The notes under the pieces: generated by a model | The model's database searches: none | Told to the model about the DNA's origin: nothing | What the model saw: the letters and a program-made list of their open reading frames with translations, nothing else | Shown: one piece after another, positions 14,294 through 24,020 of the stretch | How positions within the stretch are numbered: the stretch's first letter is position 1 | Layout of the letters: the number at the start of each line of letters is the position of its first letter | Made by a program: the position numbers and the translations under genes | Assembly: GCF_047777955.1 (NCBI RefSeq) | Contig: NZ_CP180537.1 | Location: forward strand, 2,542,001 to 2,606,000 | Direction of reading: 5' to 3' | DNA: 64,000 nucleotides | DNA from: Didemnitutus sp047777955 | Lineage (GTDB): Bacteria > Verrucomicrobiota > Verrucomicrobiia > Opitutales > Opitutaceae

Positions 14294-17092
14294 TTGAACC
14301 GACCTGACGACGAAATCTTCGCCGACGCCCTCGAGCTTCCCCAGCCCGAGCGCGCCGCTTTCCTGGACCGTGCCTGCGCCGGCGATGCCGCGCAGCGGGC
14401 GCGCGTCGAAGCCCTGCTGGCGAGCGCCGAAGCCGCCACCCGCGACTTCCTGGAGGTGCCGCCCGTCACCCGCCCCGAGTCCCCCGAGGAAAAGGTCGGC
14501 GACCGGATCGGCGCCTACCTCCTGCGGCGTCGCATCGGCGAGGGCGGCTGCGGCGTCGTCTACCTGGCGGAGCAGACGGAGCCGATCCGCCGCCAGGTCG
14601 CGCTGAAGGTCATCAAGCTCGGCATGGACACGCGCGAAGTCATCGCGCGCTTCGAGGCCGAGCGGCAGACGCTGGCGCTGATGGACCACCCGTGCATCGC
14701 GCGCGTCTACGACGCCGGCGCGACCGACACCGGCCGGCCGTTCTTCGTCATGGAGTTCGTCGACGGCCTGCCGATCACGCGCTTCTGCGACGAGCATCGC
14801 CTCACCACCGAGCAGCGCCTCGATCTCTTCGCCCGCGTCTGCCTCGCCATCCAGCACGCGCACCAGAAGGGCATCATCCATCGCGACGTGAAGCCGTCGA
14901 ACATCCTCGTCGCGATGCACGACGACACGCCGATGCCCAAGGTGATCGACTTCGGCATCGCCAAGGCCACGCAGGGCCGCCTCGCGCAGCGGACGCTCCT
15001 CACCCAGGTCGACCAGCTCGTCGGCACGCCCGCCTACATGAGCCCCGAGCAGGTCGAGTCGCGCGATCTCGACATCGACACGCGCAGCGACGTCTATTCG
15101 CTCGGCGTCCTCCTCTACGAGCTGCTCGCCGGCCGGCCGCCCTACGACCCGCAATCCCTCGTCCAGGCCGGCCTGGCCGAGATCCGCCGCATCATCCGCG
15201 AAGTCGACCCGCCCCGCCCTTCCACCCGCCTCGCCACCCTCGCCGCCGCCGATCGCGACACCGTCGCCCGCCTCCGCAACGCCGCGCCCGTGCAGCTGAC
15301 CTCCGTGCTCCGCGGCGATCTCGACTGGATCGTGATGCGCTGCCTGGAGAAGGATCGCGCCCGCCGTTACGGCACGGCCTCCGAGCTGGCCGATGACATC
15401 CGCCGCCACCTGCGGCACGAGACGGTCGCCGCCCGGCCGCCCGACGCGCTTTACCGCGCCCGCAAGTTCATCTCCCGCCACCGTCTCGCCTGCGCCAGCG
15501 TGGCCGCCATCGCCGCGTCGCTCGTCGCCGGCACGGTCGTCAGCCTGGTGCAGGCCAATCGCGCCCGCCGCGCCGAGGCCCTCGCCCGCCTGGAGCGCGA
15601 TGTCGCCCGGGCGGCCCAGCAGGCCGAGGGCGTCGCCCGCGCCGACGCCCAGCGCCGGCAGGACCAGGCCGAGGCGCTGCTCACGTTCATGCTCGGCGAC
15701 TTCCGGTCCGAGCTGAAGAAGATCGGCAAGCTCGGCCTGCTCGACGCCGTCGGCGACAAGGCGATGGCGCACTTCGCCGCCCTCGATCCGAAGGACCTGA
15801 CCGACCCCGCGCTCACCCAGCAGGCCAAGGCCCTCACCCAGATCGGCGAAATCCGCCTCGACCAGGCGCGCTACGTCGACGCCGCGAAGGCATTCGAGAC
15901 CGCCTACCAGCGCTCCGCCGCCCTGGTCACGCGCCACCCGCAGAACGCCGACATGCTCTTCGAGCGCGCCCAGGCCGAGTTCTGGATCGGCTTCACCGCC
16001 CGCCGCAGAGGCGACGTCACCGCCGCCCGCGAGTGGCTGACGCGCTACCGGGACTCGACGACCGCTCTTGAGCAACTCGAGGGCAGCACTACCCGGGCTT
16101 TACGCGAAAGCAGCTCCGGAGCACACAACCTCGCCGTGCTGGAATTCGAGCAAGGCAACCTGGCCATGGCGAAGATCGGCTTCGAGGCCGTGCGCAAGGC
16201 ACGGGAGCAACTGGCACTCGCCCATCCGAACGATTTGTCGATCCAAGCCCAGCTCGCCGACAACTCATCCTGGTTGGGTCGCGTCGCGGAGTCCGACGGC
16301 AGATACGCTGACGCACTGGGGCATTACGGGGAAATGAATCGGCTGCTGACGCAGTTGATCGCGTTGGAGCCAAACGTGCCGCGTTGGCGGTCTCGTTTCG
16401 CCGACGGCTTGGTCTTTTCCGCAACGGTGATGGCGTTCACCGGCGATAAAGAGCGAGCGGCGGAAAAGATGGCCGAGGCCCAATCGATCTACGATGCTCT
16501 GGCGAAGAGCGATCAACAGAATCAACAATGGCGTATCTTGGCCCTTTCGCTCGCGTTGATTCGTGCAGAGCATGAAATTGGCTCCGGCAGCACCGAGCCA
16601 GCCAGCCGGCTTCTCGACTCGGCGCGAAAAGAAATTGTCGAGCTCGCTGCAGCCGAACCGACGTCCCAAACGTTTCGCCGACGTCTGGCCACCGCCTATC
16701 GCCTCGATGCCAGACTGAACCTTGAGCGCGCGCCGAACCTCGCCTTGGAGGCCGCGACTCGTGCCGCATCCATTCTCCAGGCGCTCCTGAACACCGACCC
16801 AAACGACGCTTGGCTTGTCTGGGAGTATGCACAATCAGTCCTTCTTGCTGGTCGGGCCGAGGCGAAACTGCAGCACCACGCCGAAGCGGAACAGCGCTGG
16901 CGAAGCCTGATCGGCGTTCTCTCGCCGCAGGTCGAGCGCAGATCCAATGAGTGGCGTCTGCTCGATCCACTCGCCCAAGCCAACGCGCTCGTTGGCGAGG
17001 AGAAATCAGCGCGGTCCCTCGTCGCCGAGTTAAAGCGCCACGGCTACCGCGCCGTTGATCCTTTGTCCGCTTCCACCCTGGAAGTTCCCTGA
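14294..17092 (+). CDS. Membrane serine/threonine protein kinase with C-terminal TPR-like region
   Basis: A 932-residue Hanks-type kinase; a TTG start is used here (LNRPDDEIFADALEL), since no ATG or GTG fits better. The glycine loop GEGGCGVVY is at about residue 82, VALKVIK follows, HRDVKPSNI is at about 196, DFGIAKA next, and GTPAYMSPEQ closes the activation loop. A single membrane helix (about residues 398-417) separates the kinase from about 500 residues of helical, probably TPR repeats. It would be anchored with the kinase inside the cell. Its likely partner is the sigma factor upstream; the 17110 gene follows 17 bases after its stop. Confidence 0.9.
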   Translation: MNRPDDEIFADALELPQPERAAFLDRACAGDAAQRARVEALLASAEAATRDFLEVPPVTRPESPEEKVGDRIGAYLLRRRIGEGGCGVVYLAEQTEPIRRQVALKVIKLGMDTREVIARFEAERQTLALMDHPCIARVYDAGATDTGRPFFVMEFVDGLPITRFCDEHRLTTEQRLDLFARVCLAIQHAHQKGIIHRDVKPSNILVAMHDDTPMPKVIDFGIAKATQGRLAQRTLLTQVDQLVGTPAYMSPEQVESRDLDIDTRSDVYSLGVLLYELLAGRPPYDPQSLVQAGLAEIRRIIREVDPPRPSTRLATLAAADRDTVARLRNAAPVQLTSVLRGDLDWIVMRCLEKDRARRYGTASELADDIRRHLRHETVAARPPDALYRARKFISRHRLACASVAAIAASLVAGTVVSLVQANRARRAEALARLERDVARAAQQAEGVARADAQRRQDQAEALLTFMLGDFRSELKKIGKLGLLDAVGDKAMAHFAALDPKDLTDPALTQQAKALTQIGEIRLDQARYVDAAKAFETAYQRSAALVTRHPQNADMLFERAQAEFWIGFTARRRGDVTAAREWLTRYRDSTTALEQLEGSTTRALRESSSGAHNLAVLEFEQGNLAMAKIGFEAVRKAREQLALAHPNDLSIQAQLADNSSWLGRVAESDGRYADALGHYGEMNRLLTQLIALEPNVPRWRSRFADGLVFSATVMAFTGDKERAAEKMAEAQSIYDALAKSDQQNQQWRILALSLALIRAEHEIGSGSTEPASRLLDSARKEIVELAAAEPTSQTFRRRLATAYRLDARLNLERAPNLALEAATRAASILQALLNTDPNDAWLVWEYAQSVLLAGRAEAKLQHHAEAEQRWRSLIGVLSPQVERRSNEWRLLDPLAQANALVGEEKSARSLVAELKRHGYRAVDPLSASTLEVP

Positions 17093-17109
17093 AACACACA
17101 TCCCACAAC

Positions 17110-17571
17110 ATGTATACTGCCACCACTCAGATCACTATCACGCAGTTCGTGCCCATCACGCAGTTCCCGGCCAATGGGAACTGCACCCAGGCGACCATCT
17201 CGCCGCCGGTCAACACCTCGCCGCAGCCGCCGAACCAGAAAACGCCCGTTTTCACCGGTGACGGCCAATCCATTACCATCACCGTGCCGCAGGGATACCA
17301 AGGCGGAACCCAGCTGACCTATCAGCTCTTCGATCCGCAATATGTCCTGCTGGGGCTCGCGTTCAAAGGCCCGATCGGCGGGGCCGGACGGGAGGAGTTC
17401 AATCAGATCGACGTCTATCGCGACACCACGAGCAGCCAGATCATCGTCACGGACACCTGCGATCCCAAGTTCAGCGGCGTCGAATACCAATATGTGATCC
17501 TGATTCAGGAAGTGGCGACCGGCGCGATCGGCATGATCGATCCGGACATTGAAACCGACATCAACAAGTAA
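17110..17571 (+). CDS. Hypothetical beta-rich protein downstream of the kinase
   Basis: A 153-residue protein with no family I recognise. It is rich in Thr, Gln, Ile and Val (MYTATTQITITQFVPITQF at the start), predicting mostly strands, and has no signal peptide or membrane helix. Its tight spacing to the kinase gene and the strong terminator immediately after it imply that sigma factor, kinase and this protein form one unit; it could be a substrate or a product of that system, which is inference. Confidence 0.6.
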   Translation: MYTATTQITITQFVPITQFPANGNCTQATISPPVNTSPQPPNQKTPVFTGDGQSITITVPQGYQGGTQLTYQLFDPQYVLLGLAFKGPIGGAGREEFNQIDVYRDTTSSQIIVTDTCDPKFSGVEYQYVILIQEVATGAIGMIDPDIETDINK

Positions 17572-17597
17572 GGTAGCAGGGAAACCCAAACTCACCG

Positions 17598-17630
17598 AGG
17601 CCGCTTCACGGAAGCGGCCTTTTCTTTTGT
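17598..17630 (+). terminator. Rho-independent terminator of the sigma/kinase unit
   Basis: GGCCGCTTC-ACG-GAAGCGGCC forms a 9-bp perfect stem with a 3-base loop, followed directly by TTTTCTTTTG. It sits 27 bases after the stop of the 17110 gene. Confidence 0.92.
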
Positions 17631-17723
17631 CGGGCCGTGACCCCTTTCGGGGCGGCTTTGCGCATGAGGAGATCGACGCCGGGACCACGCGCCGGCGCAC
17701 CCTTTCATCGATCCCCGACCGCC

Positions 17724-18545
17724 ATGAATCGTCCGACTGTTTTCCCCGCCGTGCGCCAGGTGCAGACCTTCATCGTGCCCGAGGATGGTCTTTACGTCAT
17801 CGAGGCCTGCGGCGCGCAGGGCGGCGAAGGCGGTGGGCCGGGCGGCAAGGGCGCGCGCGTGAGCGGCCTCTTCCGGTTCCTGGCGGGCGAGCGGCTGTGC
17901 ATCGTCGTCGGACAGCGCGGCGAATCCGGCCTCCGTCCCACGCATGCGGCGGGCGGCGGGGGCGGCGGCTCGTTCGTCTGGCGCTGCACGGGCGGGACGC
18001 GGCCGTCCTTTCCGCTGCTCGCGGCCGGCGGCGGTGGCGGCGGCAGTGGCGGCGACGGACGCATCACGGCCGACGGCGGCGTCGGCGGCGGCGCGGGCGG
18101 CACCGACGGTTTCGGCGGCAAGACCGACCTGGAGAATTTTCACTACAGCGGTGGCGGCGGCGCGGGCTGGCGCGGTCCGGGCGCGCGCGGCGCCCTGCCG
18201 ACCCATTGCGGCGGCGGCGCGCACTGGAGCGGCGGCGAGGGCGCCAACTACGGCGGCTTCCACGGCGGCGACGGCGGCTGGGGCGGCGGCGGCGGCGGCT
18301 CGTTCTTCGGCCACGGCTCCGGCGGCGGCGGCGGCTACAGCGGCGGCGGCGGCGGCACCGAGATGGGCCCCGCGGGCGGCGGCGGCGGCTCCTTCAATGC
18401 CGGTGCCAAGCAGGAGAACACTCCCGGGTTTCAGTCCGGCCACGGCACGGTGTCCATCTGTCTCGTGGTCGCCTTCCACTCCCCGGCCCTCCGCGGGATC
18501 GAGCCGCCCGCGCCTTCCGACCGGCGCGAGGACGGCACGCCCTGA
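17724..18545 (+). CDS. Glycine-rich protein with ALK/LTK-like Gly-rich domain
   Basis: A 273-residue protein. About residues 10-70 (FIVPEDGLYVIEACGAQGG then LFRFLAGERLCIVVGQRGE) and the following runs such as GGGGGGSFVW, LLAAGGGGGGSGGDG and SGGGGGTEMG match the arrangement of the glycine-rich domain of ALK/LTK receptors and bacterial relatives (PF12810-type), where Gly runs form packed polyproline-II helices. It has no signal peptide and no membrane helix. Function unknown; possibly a structural or surface-exposed protein. I chose the ATG at 17724. Confidence 0.72.
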   Translation: MNRPTVFPAVRQVQTFIVPEDGLYVIEACGAQGGEGGGPGGKGARVSGLFRFLAGERLCIVVGQRGESGLRPTHAAGGGGGGSFVWRCTGGTRPSFPLLAAGGGGGGSGGDGRITADGGVGGGAGGTDGFGGKTDLENFHYSGGGGAGWRGPGARGALPTHCGGGAHWSGGEGANYGGFHGGDGGWGGGGGGSFFGHGSGGGGGYSGGGGGTEMGPAGGGGGSFNAGAKQENTPGFQSGHGTVSICLVVAFHSPALRGIEPPAPSDRREDGTP

Positions 18546-18592
18546 GCCGGCTCTCCCTTCCGCGACAGATCCGCAAAGATCCCCGTTCGGAA

Positions 18593-18629
18593 TGTAGGGG
18601 CGCCTCGCTGGCCCGCAGGCGCCCCTACA
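18593..18629. repeat. Palindromic GTAGGGGCGC-type extragenic repeat
   Basis: A perfect 13-bp inverted repeat, TGTAGGGGCGCCT and its complement, around an 11-base loop. The core GTAGGGGCGC recurs many times in the repeat island at 61.8-63.05 kb, so this is a member of a genomic repeat family. It lies 48 bases after the glycine-rich gene and might also end its transcript, though no T-run follows. Confidence 0.7.
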
Positions 18630-18680
18630 CATTTTCGGCCCAGGCCCGGCGGCGGGGGCTATCAAGCAGGGCGCGGGCGC

Positions 18681-18736
18681 AAATTTTCTCCCGACCCCGA
18701 CCGGAACCGCACCCTGGGGCGGTCGGGCGAAAATTT
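18681..18736. promoter_or_regulatory. Long inverted repeat upstream of the ADOP cluster
   Basis: Left arm AAATTTTCTCCCGACC (18681-18696) and right arm GGTCGGGCGAAAATTT (18721-18736) are complementary at 15 of 16 positions around a 24-base loop. It lies about 80 bases before the ADOP-2 start. It may be an operator pair or an RNA hairpin in the leader; nothing in the sequence decides which. Confidence 0.5.
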
Positions 18737-18814
18737 TCCGCAACTTCGTGGCCGCGCACGGTGTTGTCCCGGTCAATCCGCGCTTCCCCGCCGGGTTCCT
18801 GCACCACACCTGCC

Positions 18815-21381
18815 ATGTCCACGCTGCTTCACGACCTCCGCTTCGCCACCCGCATCCTCGCCAAAAGCCCCGGCTTCACCGCCATCGCCGTCTGCACCCT
18901 CGCCCTCGCGATCGGCGTCAACTCCGCCATCTTCTCCCTCGTCAACGGCCTGCTGCTCAAGCCCGTCGTCCTCGAGCGGCCGCAGGAGGTCGTGAGCGTC
19001 TTCTCGGCGCGCAAGGACGCCTCGCGCGATTACCGCCAGTTCTCCTTCACCGAATACCAGGCACTGCTGGACGCGAAGGACGTGTTCACCGAGGTCGCCG
19101 CGGTGAACTTCTCGCTCGTCGGCGTGGGCCGCGAGCCGGGCGAGATGCGCCGGAGCTTCGTGTTCATGGTCACGGACAGCTTCTTCCCGCTCATGGGCGC
19201 CAAGCCCGCCGCCGGCCGCTTCTTCAACGCCGACGAAACCCGTCCCAACGCCAACCTCCCCGTCGTCGTCGCCAGCTACCCGCTGTGGCAGCGGCTCGGC
19301 CGCCGCGCGGACTTCGTCGGCTCGACGCTGCGCATCAATGACAAGCCCTACACCGTCATCGGCGTCGCCCCCGAGGGTTTCTCGGGCATCAGCGCGCTGA
19401 TCTCGCCGGAAGTCTGGCTGCCGACCGGCGTCTTCTCGCAGATCGCGGCGGCCTTCGGCGACGGCACGGACATGCGCGACCTCGCCGCGGCGAAAAATTA
19501 CACGCTCAACGTCTACGCCCGCCTCGCCCCCGGCCTCACGCTCGAGACGGCCAAGGCGCGCCTGCCCGTCCTCGAGCAGCGCCTCACCGCGCTCCAGCCG
19601 CCCGACACCCAGGGCACGCGCGAGCTCCAGCTGACCGTGCCGAGCAAGTTCAGCATCAGCACCACGCCCGAGAGCGAGGGCTCCATCGGCCTCCTCGCCA
19701 CGCTGCTGCTCGCCATGGCCGGCGTCGTCCTCCTCATCGCCTCGCTCAACCTGGCCAACATGCTCCTCGCCCGCGGCACCGCCCGCGCCCGCGAGATGGC
19801 CGTCCGCCTCGCCATCGGCGCCAGCCGCGGCCAGATCATCCGCCAGCTCCTGATCGAGGGCCTCCTGCTCGCCCTCCTCGGCGGCGGCGCGGGCCTGCTG
19901 CTCAGCTACTGGGCGAACACCCTGCTCGAGCGCTCGTTCACCGCCCTGCTCAGCTCGATGAATTTCTCGATCTCGGGCGGCCTCGCGCCCGACGGCACGG
20001 TCCTCGCCGCCACCGTCCTGTTCTGCGTCGCCTCGACCCTCGTCTTCAGCCTCGGGCCCGCGCTCAAGGCCGCGCGCACCGACGTCGTCACCGACCTCAA
20101 GGCCAACGGCGCCGAGTCCGCCGCCAGCGGCCGCTTCAACCGCTTCTTCGCCCCGCGGCACATCCTCGTCATGACGCAGATGACGCTCTCGCTTGTCCTG
20201 CTCTTCAGCGCCGGCCTGTTCTTCCGCGGCGCGATGAAGGCCAGCGGCCTCGACGTCGGCTTCGAGCCGCGCGGCGCCGTGCTGGCGGAGATGGATTTCT
20301 CGCTCACCAACACCCCGCCGCAGGAAGGCCTGCGCCGCATGGCCGCGCTCGCTGACCGCGTGCGCGCGCTGCCGGGCGTCGAGTCCGCCGGCTACACCAC
20401 GCTCATTCCCTACGGCAACATCACGAACATGACGCGCATCATGCCGGCCAGCGAGCCGATGCCCGTCACCACCGACCCGAAGGCCCCGCGCCCCGGCGCC
20501 AACGGCATCGACGCCGCCATCACCCCCGGCTTCCTCCAGGCCATCGGCGTGAAGCTCCTCCGCGGCCGCGACTTCACCGAGACCGAGGCGCGCGACAAGA
20601 ACTCGCCCAAGGTCGTCATCATCGACGAGGGCATGGCGCAGAAACTCTTCCCCAACGGCGACGCCCTCGGCCAGCGCGTGAAGTTCACCCAGGCGCCGGT
20701 CGACGGCTCGGTCAACGAACTGGAGATCGTCGGCATCTGCGCGGCGCACCGCCACGACCTGACCGACAACCAGAGCGCCGGCCCGGCGCGCCGCGTCTAT
20801 TTCCCCTCGCCCAGCGCTACAACGCCAGCGTCTTCCTCGCCGCGCGGCTGGCCACCCAGGACCCGGCGGCCGTCCTCCACGCCCTCGGCACGCTGCGCAC
20901 CGAGCTCCGGCGCGCCGACCCCGACCTGCCGCTGCTCCAGCTCCTGCCGTTCACCGCCCTCCTCGAGCGCAGCATCACGCTCTGGATCGTCCGTCTCGGC
21001 GCCGTGCTCTTCGGCATCTTCGGCGTCATCGCCCTCGCCCTTGCCGTCGTCGGCGTCTACGGCGTCAAGGCCTACGCCGTCGAGCGCCGCACCCGCGAGA
21101 TCGGCATCCGCATCGCGCTCGGCGCGGATCGCAGCGACGTCTTCGGCCTCATCATGAAGCAGGGCGCGCTCCAGACCGCCGTGGCCGTGGGCGCGGGCCT
21201 CGCGCTCTCGCTGCTGGTCGGCCAGGTGCTCGCCAGCGTCCTCTACCAGGTCAGCCCGCTCGATCCGGTCGCGCTCGGCGTCTCCACGCTCGTGCTCACC
21301 GGCGCGACGCTCGCCGCCTGCTTCTTCCCTGCCCGCCGCGCCACCCGCGTCAGCCCCACCACCGCGCTGCGCGCCGAGTAA
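18815..21381 (+). CDS. ADOP-type permease (ADOP-2), frameshifted
   Basis: About 855 residues once the frame is restored. It begins MSTLLHDLRFATRILAKSPG with TM1 LALAIGVNSAIFS; the first FtsX part has LLIASLNLANMLLARGTARA, and the last part IALALAVVGVYGVKAYAVE ends SPTTALRAE. The frame breaks in the CCCC run at 20803-20806; one extra C restores RVYFPLAQRYNASVF and the rest. Total length is one base short of a multiple of three, fitting a single lost base. It heads the 23-kb permease cluster. Confidence 0.85.
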
Positions 21382-21409
21382 GCCCGTTTCTCCTCCTCCC
21401 GCCCCCCGC

Positions 21410-24009
21410 ATGAATTCGCTGTTCCAGGACCTCCGCTTCACCCTCCGCCTGCTGGCCAAGACCCCGGCGTTCACCGCCACCGCCATCGCCGTCCTCGCGC
21501 TCGGCATCGGCGTGAACACCGCGATCTTCAGCCTCGTGGACGAGCTGGTCTTCAGCCCGCGGCCCTGGCCGGCCGAGCGGCAGGTCGTCCAGCTCTATAC
21601 CCAGGACGAGAAGCAGCCGGACCGCTTCCGGATGTTCTCCTACCCGGTCTACGAGGAGATCCGGCGCCACCAGGACGCGTTCACCGACGTGCTGGCGCAC
21701 AACATGACGATGGTCGGCATCGGCGAGCGCGAGAGCACGCGCCGCACCTTCGCCGCGCTGGTCAGCTCGAACTACTTCTCCACCCTCCAGGTCCCGCTCG
21801 TCCGCGGCCGCGCCTTCACCGCCGAGGAGGAGAAGCCCGGCGCCGCCATCCCGGTCGCGATCGTCAGCTACAATTTCTGGAAACGCGAAAACCTCGCGCC
21901 CGACCTCGTCGGCCGGGTCATCCGCGTCAACGAGCGGCCTTTCACTGTCGTGGGCATCGCGCCCGAGGGCTTCAGCGGCACGATGATGCTCTTCGGTCCC
22001 GAGCTCTACTTCCCGCTCGGCTGCTACGACCAGCTCCAGAACGATTTTGACGCCGACCGCCAGCGCACGCTCGCGCGGGCCGACGCCTACAACCTCGTCC
22101 TGGTCGCGCGCCTCAAGCCCGGCCAGACGACGCAGTCCGCGGAAGCGCCGCTCAAGGCGCTCGCGACCCGGCTGCAAGGCACCTACCCGGTCGAGTTGAA
22201 GGAACAGACCTTCACCGCCCGCAAGCTCCCGCGCCTCAGCACCAGCAACGCGCCCTCCGAGGAGAAATCCCTCGGCGTGCTCGGCACGACGCTGCTCGCG
22301 ATGTCCGCCATCGTGCTGCTCATCGCCTCGCTCAACCTCGCCAACATGCTCCTCGCCCGCGGCACCGCCCGCCGCAAGGAGTTCGCCGTCCGCCTCGCCC
22401 TCGGCGGGTCGCGCACGCGCATCGTGCGGCAGCTGCTCACCGAGGGCTTCGTGCTCGCGCTCGGCGGCGGCGCGCTCGGCTTCCTGCTCGGCGCGTGGTC
22501 GACGACGCTGCTCGTCAACACCGTCGGCCGCATGGCGCCGATCACGCTGTTCTTCCACGGCGCGGCCAATCCCGCGCTCTTCGCCGCCACCTTCGCGTTC
22601 TGCGCCCTGGCCACGCTCTTCTTCGCCCTCGGGCCCGCGCTGAAATTCTCCCGCACCGACGTCCTCACCGACCTCAAGGAGCAGGCGGGCGACGACGCCC
22701 CCGCGCGCCGCCGCTGGCGCTTCCTGCCGCGCAATCCGCTCGTGGTCGCGCAACTCGCGCTCTCGCTCGGCCTGCTCATCGCCGCCGGCCTCTTCATTCG
22801 CGGCGCCGCGGCCGCGGGCAGCTTCGACACCGGCTTCCGCGCCGACGCCACCTTGCTCGTCGAGCTCGACGCCAGCCTCGGCGGCTACACCGCCGAGCGC
22901 GGCCTCCCGCTCTACCGCAACGCCTCCGAGCGCGTCGCCGCGCTGCCCGGGGTGCAGTCGGCCGCCATCGGCTCCGTCGTGCCCTTCGGCATGGTCAGCC
23001 TCAGCCGCAACGTGCAGCTCGCGGGCGTGCATCCCGCCCCCGACGCCAAGCCCGCCACCGCCGCGGAGGGCCTCGCCTTCGGCGCGCGCTGGAACAGCGT
23101 CGGCGCCGACTACTTCAGCACGATGGGCCTGCCCATCCTCCGCGGCCGCGCCTTCAGCCCCATCGAGGCCAACGACAAGGGCGCGCCGGCCGTCGCCATC
23201 ATCGACGAGGTGCTGGCCCGGAAACTTTTCCCCACGGCGACGCCCTCGGCCAGCGCCTCCAGTTCGCCGAACGCGACGCCCCGCGCGCCGCCGGCGGCGA
23301 GGGCGCCAGCGTGGGCGCGAGCGAGAACATCGCCAAGCGCGCGGGCGAGTCCTCGATCGAGATCGTCGGCATCGTGCCGGCGACGAAGTGGGAACTCTTC
23401 GGCGACACCAGCAACGGCGTCATTTACCAGCCCTTCGCGCAGGGTTACCAGAGCAACGTCTTCCTCCACATCCGCACCGCCGCGACGAGCCCGGAGGCGC
23501 AGCGCGCGATGATCGACGCCGTCCGCCGCGAGCTCCGCACCGCCGCCACCGGCGTCCCGGTGTTCGACGTGAAGACCTTCCGCCAGCACCTCGACTCCAG
23601 CTTCCAGCTCTGGATCGTCCGCATCGGCGCCGTGATGTTCACCGTCTTCGGCGGGCTCGCCATGGTGCTCGCGGCCGTGGGGCTCTACGGCGTCAAGGCC
23701 TACGCCGTCGCCCGCCGCACGCGCGAGATCGGCATCCGCATGGCCCTCGGCGCCGAGCCGGGCGCCGTGCAGAAGATGATTCTGCGCGAGGGCCTCTCGA
23801 TGGCGCTGCTCGGCGTCGGTCTCGGCCTCCTGCTCGGCCTCGGTCTCGGCCAGGTGCTCCAATCGATGCTCTATAAGGTCAGCCCGGTCGACCCGGTGAC
23901 GTTCGCCGTCGCGCCCGTCGTCCTCGTCGTAGCCGCCCTGCTCGCCAGCTGGCTGCCGGCCCGCCGCGCCACGCGGGTGAATCCGCTCGCCGCCCTGCGC
24001 GCCGAGTGA
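21410..24009 (+). CDS. ADOP-type permease (ADOP-3), frameshifted
   Basis: About 866 residues after correction, with the standard two-repeat layout: MNSLFQDLRFTLRLLAKTP start, a middle LNLANMLLARGTARRKEFAV, and a C-terminal MVLAAVGLYGVKAYAVARR, ending NPLAALRAE. The frame breaks in CCCC at 23230-23233; one added C gives the conserved LARKLFPHGDALGQRLQF. It starts 28 bases after ADOP-2 and is followed by ADOP-4 with 11 bases between. Confidence 0.85.
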
Positions 24010-24020
24010 TCCCGCCGGCC

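Noticed and set aside
17549..18814. An in-frame upstream extension of ADOP-2
   Set aside because: It crosses the terminator and the glycine-rich gene in another frame; permease homology starts at the ATG at 18815.
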